Source of the DNA: Cellulomonas sp. APG4
Lineage (GTDB): Bacteria; Actinomycetota; Actinomycetes; Actinomycetales; Cellulomonadaceae
Length of the DNA stretch: 64,000 bases
Reading direction: 5' to 3'
Assembly (NCBI RefSeq): GCF_009996735.1
Contig: NZ_JAACYI010000009.1
Location: 62,001-126,000 of the forward strand
The translations under genes were made by a program, and so were the position numbers. The first letter of the stretch is position 1. Each line of letters begins with the position of its first letter. Below the pieces are notes generated by a model that had not been told where the DNA came from, ran no database searches, and saw nothing but the letters and a program-made list of their open reading frames with translations. Positions 1-8,100 of the stretch are shown one piece after another.

Positions 1-778
1 CGAGGAAGCCCGCGGCCCACGCGTCGGCCGGCTGCTCCCACAGGCGCGCCGACGGGCCGGCCTGGACCACGCCGCCGTCACGCAGCAGCACCAGCTGGTC
101 GGCGACCGCGAGCGCCTCCTCCTGGTCGTGCGTCACGAGCAGCGTCGTCACCCCCGCCTCGCGGATCAGGGCCGCGAGCTCCGAGCGCAGCTGGACGCGC
201 AGCTGCGGGTCGAGCGCCGCGAGCGGCTCGTCGAGCAGCAGGATGCGCGGGAACGGCGCGAGCGCCCGGGCGATCGCGACGCGCTGACGCTGCCCGCCCG
301 AGAGGTCGGCGACGGGGCGCCGCGCGAGCTCGGAGATGCGGCACAGCTCGAGCATCCGACCCACGCGCTCGGCTCGCTCGGCCGCCGGCACCTTCTGCGC
401 CCGCAGGCCGAAGGCCACGTTGCCCGTCACGTCGAGGTGCTCGAACAGCGCGTACTGCTGCGGCACCCAGCCCACTTTGCGCCGGGTCAGGGGCAGGTCC
501 GTGGTGTCGGCGCCGTCGACGGCGATCTGCCCGGCCGTGGGCCGCAGCAGCCCGCCCACGAGCTTGAGCAGGGTCGTCTTGCCGCAGCCCGAGGGCCCCA
601 CGAGCGCGGTGATGGTGCCCGGGGCCGCGTCCACGTCGATGCCACGCAGCGCGTCGTCGGCGGCGCCCGGGTAGCGGAACCGCAGCCCGCTGCACACGAG
701 GTGGGCGGCGTCGGGGCCGGTCACTGGGGGCTCGGCCGACGGCGCCGTGCGGCGCTGGGCCTCGTCGAGGAGCGTCAT
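1..778 (-). CDS. ABC transporter ATP-binding protein (partial, cut by window edge)
   Basis: ATPase of an import ABC transporter, energising the two permeases encoded just upstream. The N-terminal 258 residues are present. They show a Walker A (GPSGCGKTT, about residue 61), a Q-loop (VPQQYALFEH), the ABC signature LSGGQRQR, Walker B ILLLDEP and the H-loop histidine (VTHDQEEAL). The gene order and the AfuA-type receptor next door fit the Fe3+/thiamine/2-aminoethylphosphonate/polyamine group of importers. The ATG at 778 overlaps the permease stop in an ATGA, so translation is probably coupled. The C-terminus lies outside the window, so any regulatory TOBE domain cannot be judged. Substrate not determined. 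Confidence 0.93.
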   Translation of the reverse strand, partial: MTLLDEAQRRTAPSAEPPVTGPDAAHLVCSGLRFRYPGAADDALRGIDVDAAPGTITALVGPSGCGKTTLLKLVGGLLRPTAGQIAVDGADTTDLPLTRRKVGWVPQQYALFEHLDVTGNVAFGLRAQKVPAAERAERVGRMLELCRISELARRPVADLSGGQRQRVAIARALAPFPRILLLDEPLAALDPQLRVQLRSELAALIREAGVTTLLVTHDQEEALAVADQLVLLRDGGVVQAGPSARLWEQPADAWAAGFL

Positions 779-1686
779 GCCTGCCCCACCTTCGCCCCGC
801 CGAGGCGCTCGAGCGCGAGGGCCGCGGGCACCACGCACGCGAGGAACAGGACGGTCGCGGCGGCCGCGGCCTCGAGCCGGCCCGTGAGGTAGCCGTCGTA
901 CAGGACCACCGGCAGCGGCTGCTGCGTCGGCGTGAACAGGAAGAACGCCACGTTGAACTCTCCGAAGGACAGGGTGAGGACCATGAGGGTCGCGGCCAGC
1001 AGCGCACCGCGGACCCCGGGCAGGGTCACGGTGAGCAGGCGCCGCACCGGACCGGCGCCGAGCGTGGCCGCGACGGACTCCTGCACGCGCACGGCCGGGT
1101 CGCCGAGCGCCGGCGTGAGCGCGCCGAGCAGGAACGGCAGGGTGTAGAGCACGTGGCCCGCGACCATCAGCACGCCCGAGGGCCGCAGCGTGGGGTAGGC
1201 GAGGATCAGGCCCAGGCCGATCGCGATGCCGGGCACCGCGATGGGCACGGTGCTGACGGCCTGGAGCAGGCGCCGCCCCGGGAACCGGTGCCGCGCGATG
1301 AGCCACGCCGCCGGGAAGCCGATGAGCAGGTCCAGCACCAGCACGAGCACCGCGACCCGCACGCTCACGCCGAGGTTGCCCTGCACACGCGTCCACGCCT
1401 CGACGAGCCACTGCGTGGTGAGGCCCGCGAACGGGCCCTCGCGCCAGCTCGCGCTGAGCGCCACGAGCAGCACCAGCGGGATCGGCACCAGCGTCAGCAC
1501 GGCCGCCCCGATCGCGAACGCCCGGCCCACGCGCGTCACGCCGTCGAGCGGCACCTGCTCGGGCCGACGACGACGGCGTGCGGACGGTCGGGTGGGTGAG
1601 GTGGGTGCGGGCGCGCGGACGACGTCGTCGGGCAGCGACGGTGCGCTGTCGCGAGCCGCCGCGGGTGCGCCGGGGCCCGCCGTCAT
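775..1686 (-). CDS. ABC transporter permease (second membrane subunit)
   Basis: Inner-membrane channel subunit of the importer, 303 residues. After a charged, disordered N-terminus (about 50 residues, with an Arg run RRRRRP) come about six hydrophobic segments. A BPD-type permease core follows, with an EAA-like loop (ESVAATLGAGPVRRLLTVTLP) that docks on the ATPase. The start at 1686 overlaps the previous permease stop by ATGA, and its own stop overlaps the ATPase start the same way. Family membership (binding-protein-dependent permease, CysTWA/ThiP-like) is clear. The transported compound is not visible from sequence. Confidence 0.92.
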   Translation of the reverse strand: MTAGPGAPAAARDSAPSLPDDVVRAPAPTSPTRPSARRRRRPEQVPLDGVTRVGRAFAIGAAVLTLVPIPLVLLVALSASWREGPFAGLTTQWLVEAWTRVQGNLGVSVRVAVLVLVLDLLIGFPAAWLIARHRFPGRRLLQAVSTVPIAVPGIAIGLGLILAYPTLRPSGVLMVAGHVLYTLPFLLGALTPALGDPAVRVQESVAATLGAGPVRRLLTVTLPGVRGALLAATLMVLTLSFGEFNVAFFLFTPTQQPLPVVLYDGYLTGRLEAAAAATVLFLACVVPAALALERLGGAKVGQA

Positions 1687-2537
1687 GCCGGCCTCCCCTG
1701 CACCCGGGCCTCGCCGAGGCGGCCGACCCCCACGAGGATCACCGTCGTGAGCACCGCGAGCAGCACCGACAGCGTCGCCGCGAGCTCGGGCTGGAACGCG
1801 TCCGTGAACGCCGACGCGACCTCGAGCGGCACCACGCGGATGCCGCGGCTGAGCGTCGCGGCCGTGCCGAACGCGCCGAACGCCGTCGCGAGCGCGAGCG
1901 CGGCCGAGCTCGCGATCGCCGGACGCAGCGCGGGCAGGACGACGCGCCGGTAGACGGTCGCGGTCGAGGCGCCGAGCGAGCGTGCGACGTCCACGGCCTC
2001 GGGCCGCACCGCGCCGGCGGCGCCGCGCACCACGAGCACCACGCGCGGGATCTGGAAGTACAGGTAGCCGAGCAGGAGTCCGGCCCACGTGTAGGAGATC
2101 TGGAGCATGCGCTCACCCGTCACGGCCTCGGTGAGGGTGGGCACCACGCCCGTGTTGCCCACCGTGAGGATGATGAAGAACCCGATCACGATGCCCGGCA
2201 GCGACAGCGGCACCGTCATCGCGACCGCGAGCCCGCGGCCCGTGCGCGTCCGGTCGCGCTCGAGGTACAGGCCCGCGGGCACGCAGATGACCAGCGCGAG
2301 CACGGTCGAGGCGAGGGCGAGCACCGCGGTGAACACGAGCGACTCCGCGTAACGACCGCTCGTCAGCACCTCGACGTAGCGGCCCAGGTGCACGCCGCCG
2401 TCGGGCGCGGACACGCTGCGCAGCGCCATCGTGACCAGCGGCCACACGAGCACCACGAGCAGCAGGGCGCCCAGGGGTGCGCCGAGCGCCGCCGCCCGGG
2501 GGAGGCGGCGCCCGGCACGCGGACCTGCCGAGGTCAT
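1683..2537 (-). CDS. ABC transporter permease (first membrane subunit)
   Basis: Inner-membrane permease of 284 residues that should heterodimerise with the permease encoded next. It has an N-terminal transmembrane helix (GAPLGALLLVVLVWPLV), about five further helices, and the EAA cytoplasmic loop (DVARSLGASTATVYRRVVLP). The ATG at 2537 overlaps the stop of the solute receptor gene as ATGA. Three consecutive 4-base overlaps make this a tightly coupled operon, suggesting fixed stoichiometry. Two separate permeases instead of one fused FbpB/ThiP-type protein is common in phosphonate and spermidine/putrescine-like systems, but this does not settle the substrate. Confidence 0.92.
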   Translation of the reverse strand: MTSAGPRAGRRLPRAAALGAPLGALLLVVLVWPLVTMALRSVSAPDGGVHLGRYVEVLTSGRYAESLVFTAVLALASTVLALVICVPAGLYLERDRTRTGRGLAVAMTVPLSLPGIVIGFFIILTVGNTGVVPTLTEAVTGERMLQISYTWAGLLLGYLYFQIPRVVLVVRGAAGAVRPEAVDVARSLGASTATVYRRVVLPALRPAIASSAALALATAFGAFGTAATLSRGIRVVPLEVASAFTDAFQPELAATLSVLLAVLTTVILVGVGRLGEARVQGRPA

Positions 2538-3598
2538 CCGAGGATCTCGGCCTGGTACCGCGCCATGACGTCCTCCTGGACCTGCTGCATCTGCGCGAAG
2601 TCGGGCGTCGCGACGAGCGAGTCGTAGTCGTCCGGGAACACCTCGGCGATCTGCGGGTCCACCTCGACGTCGCGGATCGGCTTGAGGTAGCTCTCGGCGA
2701 ACAGCGCCTGGGCCTCGTCGCTCAGCACGTAGTCGAGGAACGCCTTGCCGGCCTCCTCGTGCGGGGCGTCGGCCACCAGGCTCATCACGTACGGGATCGC
2801 GAGCGAGCCGTCCTCGGGGTAGACGACCTCGATCGGGTCGCCCGCGGCCGTGAGGGTGTGGCCGTTGAAGTCCGCGTCGATGAGGATCGGGATCTCGCCC
2901 TGCTGCACGGACGCCGTCGCGGTCTGCACGGGGTTGACCACTCCGTTCGCCTTCATCTTCGCGGCCCACTCGAGCCCCGGGCCGAAGTCGTCCAGGTCCC
3001 CACCGAGCGCGAGGTTCGCGGCCGTGAGCACCGAGTAGCCGACGGCGGCCTGGGTCGGGTCGAGGTAGCCGACCATGCCCTCGTACATCGGGTCGGTGAG
3101 GTCCTCCCACGTGGTCGGCACGGGCAGGTCACCGAGCTCGTCGGTGTTCACGAGGAACGCGATCGCCCCCTGGTGCACCGCGAACCACTCGCCGTCCGGG
3201 TCCTTGAGCGCGTCGGGCACCTCGTCCACGCCCTCGGGCTCGTAGGCCTGGACCAGGCCCTTGTCCGAGGCCTGGTAACCGAAGACGACCCCGTAGTACG
3301 CGGTGTCTGCGACGGGCGCGGCGGCCTCGGCCTCGAGGGCCGCGATGCTCTGACCGGAGTTCTTCGGGTCGCTGGGCGCCTCGATGCCTGTCTCGGCGGT
3401 GAAGGCCTCGAGGACGGCGCCCCAGTTGGCCCACTCGGTGGGCGAGTTGTAGCTGATGACCGGGCCCTCGATGGTCGCTGCGGCGGAGTCCTGGCTGGGC
3501 TCCGCGGCGTCGTCGGTGGTCTCGGCGGAACAGGCCGCGAGGGCGGCGACGGCCGTGACCGTCGTGACCGCGGTGAGGGCGCGCAGGTGCGTACGCAT
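2534..3598 (-). CDS. ABC transporter substrate-binding lipoprotein (AfuA/TbpA-like)
   Basis: Receptor that captures the substrate outside the membrane, 354 residues. The signal peptide ends in a lipobox (ALAAC, cysteine near residue 23), so the mature protein is lipid-anchored. The body matches the family-1 extracellular solute-binding fold (COG1840: iron, thiamine, phosphonate receptors): early strand VISYNSPTEW, hinge residues around FAVHQGAIAFLVNT, and the C-terminal helix ending in MARYQAEILG. No tyrosine pair typical of Fe3+ receptors is obvious, so iron is not assumed. A GAGGAG ribosome site lies upstream of ATG 3598. It is the first gene of the operon and faces an MFS gene across a 178-base divergent region. 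Confidence 0.9.
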   Translation of the reverse strand: MRTHLRALTAVTTVTAVAALAACSAETTDDAAEPSQDSAAATIEGPVISYNSPTEWANWGAVLEAFTAETGIEAPSDPKNSGQSIAALEAEAAAPVADTAYYGVVFGYQASDKGLVQAYEPEGVDEVPDALKDPDGEWFAVHQGAIAFLVNTDELGDLPVPTTWEDLTDPMYEGMVGYLDPTQAAVGYSVLTAANLALGGDLDDFGPGLEWAAKMKANGVVNPVQTATASVQQGEIPILIDADFNGHTLTAAGDPIEVVYPEDGSLAIPYVMSLVADAPHEEAGKAFLDYVLSDEAQALFAESYLKPIRDVEVDPQIAEVFPDDYDSLVATPDFAQMQQVQEDVMARYQAEILG

Positions 3599-3680
3599 GG
3601 GGAAGGGGGCTCCTCGATCGTCGTTGGCTGACGTACGACGACCCTTGAGGAGCGTCGTGACCTCGCGGCAGCCGCCCCTC

Positions 3681-3699
3681 GAACGTCGGGTGAACGTTC
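3681..3699. promoter_or_regulatory. Inverted repeat in divergent promoter region (candidate operator)
   Basis: GAACGT (3681-3686) and ACGTTC (3694-3699) form a perfect 6-base inverted repeat around a 7-base centre, between the divergent ABC operon and MFS gene. Size and placement fit a dimeric regulator site that could control either side. The centre also contains the recurrent heptamer GGGTGAA. No regulator gene is adjacent. Function is inferred. Confidence 0.35.
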
Positions 3700-3776
3700 T
3701 CGGACGGCGGGCACGGTCGCGTCGGCGCTGCGTCGCGCCCCGATGACTTCTCGGTACCCGGCCGGTCCATCCACGC

Positions 3777-5195
3777 ATGACCGAGCGCACCGACCTGCCT
3801 GAGGGCCTCGACCCACCCGCCGCCGCCGCGATGCGGACGTTCGGCCACCTGCTGGTCAACACGGCCGTCGCGAACATCACGACCAACTACCTGTGGTGGG
3901 CGCTGACGTTCTGGGTCTACCTCGAGACGCGGTCCGTGCTCGCCACGGGGCTGATCGGCGGCGGCTACATGCTGTTCGTGTCGTTCAGCAGCGTGTTCTT
4001 CGGCGCGTTCGTGGACCACCACCGCAAGCTCGCGGTGATGCGGGTGTCGACGGCGCTCACGCTGCTCGCGTTCGCCGTGGCGGGCGCGGTGTTCTGGTTG
4101 CTGCCGCGCGTGACGCTGCTGGACCTGGGCGCGCCATGGTTCTGGCTGTTCACCGCGATCATCCTCGCGGGCGCCGTGGTGGAGCACATGCGCAACATCG
4201 CGCTGTCCACCACGGTGACGATCCTGGTGCCCGACGAGCGGCGCGCGAACGCGAACGGCCTGGTGGGCACCGTGCAGGGGGTCGCGTTCATCGTGACGAG
4301 CGTGTTCAGCGGGCTGTCGGTGGGGCTGCTGGGCATGGGCTGGACGATCGTGGTGGCGCTCGCGCTCACGACGGTGTCGCTCCTGCACCTGCTCGGGCTG
4401 CGCTACCCCGAGGACCGCGTGGCCGCGGCCCCGGCCGAGGGGGTGCGTGCGTCGATCGACCTGCGCGGCTCGATCGTGGTGATCCGCGCGGCTCGAGGGC
4501 TGTTCGCGCTCATCGTGTTCTCGACGTTCAACAACCTCATCGGTGGGGTCTACATGGCCCTCATGGACCCGTACGGCCTCGAGATGTTCTCGGTCGAGGC
4601 GTGGGGGCTCGTGTTCGGCGTCGCGGCGACGGGGTTCATCGTGGGTGGGCTCGCGATCGCGAGGTTCGGGCTGGGGCGCAATCCGATGCGCACGATGCTG
4701 CTGGTGATCGTCGCGATGGGGCTGCTGGGCGCGACGTTCACGATCCGCGAGTGGTGGGTGCTGTACGCCGTCGGCATCTGGCTGTACCTGTGCCTGGTGC
4801 CCGCCGTCGAGGCGGCCGAGCAGACGGTGATCCAACGCGTGGTGCCGCTCGAGCGCCAGGGCCGGGTGTTCGGCTTCGCGATGGCGTTCGAGACCGCGGC
4901 CGCGCCCCTGACGGCGTTCGTGGTCGCCCCGATCGCCGAGGTGTGGATCCTGCCGTGGTCGCGCACCGAGGCGGGCCGTGCGGCGCTGGCCCCGTGGCTC
5001 GGCGAGGGCGAGACGCGCGGCATCGCGCTGATCTTCCTGGTCAGCGGGCTGCTCATGGTGGCGGCCGCGCTGATCGCGCTCCGCACGCCCGTGTACCGGT
5101 CGCTCTCGCGCACCTACCTGCGCGCAGCTCCCGCGGACGCGGCCGACGACGACGAGCCCACGGTCCCGGTGCCGGGGCAGACGACCCTGCGCTGA
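3777..5195 (+). CDS. MFS transporter
   Basis: Major facilitator superfamily permease of 472 residues with about 12 hydrophobic segments. It is of the drug-efflux type seen for macrolide/tetracycline-like exporters: the loop after helix 2 reads GAFVDHHRKLAVM, close to the MFS GxxxDRxGRR signature. The C-terminal tail is acidic (ADDDEPTVPVPG). No clear Shine-Dalgarno sequence precedes ATG 3777. A later in-frame start would remove part of the cytoplasmic N-terminus, so the start is moderately sure. The stop at 5195 directly abuts the stop of the convergent giant membrane-protein gene at 5196, leaving no room for a terminator. Substrate unknown. Confidence 0.85.
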   Translation: MTERTDLPEGLDPPAAAAMRTFGHLLVNTAVANITTNYLWWALTFWVYLETRSVLATGLIGGGYMLFVSFSSVFFGAFVDHHRKLAVMRVSTALTLLAFAVAGAVFWLLPRVTLLDLGAPWFWLFTAIILAGAVVEHMRNIALSTTVTILVPDERRANANGLVGTVQGVAFIVTSVFSGLSVGLLGMGWTIVVALALTTVSLLHLLGLRYPEDRVAAAPAEGVRASIDLRGSIVVIRAARGLFALIVFSTFNNLIGGVYMALMDPYGLEMFSVEAWGLVFGVAATGFIVGGLAIARFGLGRNPMRTMLLVIVAMGLLGATFTIREWWVLYAVGIWLYLCLVPAVEAAEQTVIQRVVPLERQGRVFGFAMAFETAAAPLTAFVVAPIAEVWILPWSRTEAGRAALAPWLGEGETRGIALIFLVSGLLMVAAALIALRTPVYRSLSRTYLRAAPADAADDDEPTVPVPGQTTLR

Positions 5196-8100
5196 CTACT
5201 CCCAGCCCTGGGTGGCCTCGACCAGGCGGGCGCGGCCCTGGCGGACGGTCGTGCGTCCGCGCTCGAGGAACGTCGCCGCGAGCACCACCACGAGGCCGAG
5301 CACAGCGACCAGCACCCAGGTCCCCACCTGCCCGGCCGCGGGGAGCAGCGCGGCGAGCGGCACCACCACCGCGAGCGCGACCCCGGCGAGCGTGACGCCC
5401 GCCCCCGCGAGCAGACGCCGTCGGACACGCGTCGCGACGCCCCACAGCGCGACCACCACGCCGATGCCTGCGGCGACCAGCGCGTGCAGCACCGAGACGG
5501 TGAACGCCGCGATGAACGAGGAGACGACGAGGAACGCGATCCCGGCGAGCTCGAGCCCGACGACGCCCCGGTCCGCCACCGGCAGGCTGCGGGCGCGACG
5601 GTCCGCGCGCCACACGGCGACCACGACGAGCAGGGCGAGCCCGACGGGCACGGTGAACCACACCGGGCTGCTCGCGAGGCCCTGCGCCGCGTAGACCGCC
5701 CAGGCGCCCCAGGCGACCACGGGCGACGCGAGTCGCAGCCCGAGCACGCTCCACGCCACACCGAGGGCCGCGGCCTGGACGGCGAACGTCGCGAGCACCG
5801 CGGCGACGAGGGCGGCTGAGCCGTGGTCGTCGGCCGCGGGCAGGTGCAGGGCCGCGAGCAGCGCCGTCGCGAGCCCGAGCACCGAGCCGGCGCGTGCCCA
5901 TCCGGGCCGGAGCCGGCTGGGCGCGATGCCGACCTGCTCCACCGGGCCGACCCCGTCCTGCTGCCGAGGTCCGTCTGGCTCGTCCCGCTCGTTCGACCGG
6001 CCCACTCGGACCCGACGTCGCAGCACCACAGCCACCGCGGCGGCACAGCTCACCGCGACCAGGGTGAGGACCTTCCCGTCAGCCGGGACGCCCGCGGCGC
6101 CGAGGCCGACCAGCAGGCCGAACGTCGCCGTCGCGGCCGCGACCTCACGCCACCACGGCCGACGCGTCGCACCGACGAGCAACCCCGTGGCCACGGTCAG
6201 GAGCACCCACGCTGCCGTGTGCCACCACGTGGTGAGCGTGTCTGCGACGGAGAGGGACGGCGGTGTCATGTCGAGGCCACGCCACACGGCGCCGAACGAG
6301 CCCGGGGTGAGCACGAGGCCGGCGGTCGCGCCGAGCGACAGCGCGGCCGCGACCACGCCCCACACGCTCAGCCACGAGCGACCGCGACCGAGCGCGCGGA
6401 CCACACCCACGAGGGCGAGCAGTGCCGCGGCGCCGGCGACGGCCGTCGCCTCGGAACCGCGCTGCGGCGTCCAGCCGGCGGCCACCGGCACCAGGAGCCA
6501 GGCCACGGCGGCGGCGAGCGCGCCGACCCACTGCCGCATGCGCCGCGCCGGGCCGACCTCACGGACCAGTGCGAGGGCGGTGTGCGCGGCCGACAGCACT
6601 GCGAAGGTGAGCACCGTCCACCACGCGCCGGCCTCGGTGGTCGCGCTCAGCACGAGCAACGTGCCCACCCAGCCGAGCACCTCACTGAGCACGCGCCGCC
6701 GTCGCACGCTCACGGCGGCGACGACCACCGCCGCGCCGACGACCAGGCGCACCGGGATGCGCTCGTCGGGCTCGGCGACGAGCACGGCGACGATCGCGGG
6801 CCATGCGGCGCCGATCGCGAGGGGCACGTCCCACCGTGCCCATCGCACCCGGGGCGGCCCGTCGGCGGCGAGGCCCTGCGCCACGGCCGCCATCGCGAGC
6901 GCCGTCCCCACGTGCGCCCACGCACCCGGGTGGTCGTCGCCGAGGAGGCCGAGCACGGCGATCCAGCCGAGCAGCACCGCACCGGCACCGAGCACGCCCA
7001 CCCCGGTGAGCGCGGCGAGCGCACCCACCGCCACGGCCGCGCCCGCGACCACGACGCCCGCATCCCACGACGAGAGCCCGCCGAGGGCCACGAGCACCCC
7101 GAGCGCGACCTGGGCGGCGCCGAGCACGGCGGGCGGGAGCGCCGACCGGCGTCGGGGCAGCCAACGCGGGTCACGCGGCCGCGCGCGGTCGGCGAGCAGC
7201 GCCCCGGCCGCGAGCACGCCTCCCACGGCCACGAGTGCGGACGCGGTGAGCAGCAGGCGCGGCACGCCGTCGTCGACGAGCTGGTCGGCCACGACCGCGA
7301 CCAGCGGCGTGACCGCGAGCCAGGCCGTCCACACCGGCACCGCGGGCCGCCGCCGCACGAGCGGCGCGTGCACCACGACGGCCGCGAGGGTCGCCACGGC
7401 CGGCCAACCCTCGGTCGCCATGCCCACGCCGACCAGCACGAGCGCGAACGCGAACCACGGCAGCAGCGGGAGCACCCGGCCCGCGCGCAGCACGCGCGTG
7501 AGGCCTGCGAGCACGAGACCCGCGCCCAGGACCGGCGCGGCACGCCACGCGTGGTCGAGCGACAGCGCCCCGGTGACGTGCAGCACGAGCACCGTCGAGG
7601 CGACGGCGCCGACGAGCGCGAGCGCCCAGGGGCCGTGACGACCGGCCGCGCCCAGCGCGTCGATCGCGCGTGTGGTGGGCGACCCGCGCCGGTCGCCCAC
7701 CAGCGCGGTGGCCAGCCAGCCGGCCGTCCCGAGCAGCGCGGCGGCGGTGAGGGCGAGGAGGATCGCGGGCTCGCCGAACAGGTGCGCGTCGAGCACGTCC
7801 GGGGTGGGGACCACGGCGACCAGCACGGCCACGGTGCCGGTCACGTGACCTGCCACGCCGAGGGCCGCGCGCGTCGGGCCGGCGCTCTCCCGCTGGTGGG
7901 AGTGCCCGGGCAGCTGGCCGAGCAGCACGGCCGCGAGCCCCAGCACGGCGAGGCCGCCGGCCCGCACCACGACGTCGGCGTCCAGGGCGATCATCCCGAC
8001 CAGCCAGAGCCACCACACCACGGGCGTCGCTGCCGCGACGGTCCAGGTGCCACGCAACGGCCCGAGGACCGTGGCTGCCAGCAGGACGAGCACGGCCCCC

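Noticed and set aside
2534-3886. Longer start of the receptor gene upstream of 3598
   Set aside because: The added residues are Arg-rich and would bury the lipoprotein signal peptide; ATG 3598 has GAGGAG.
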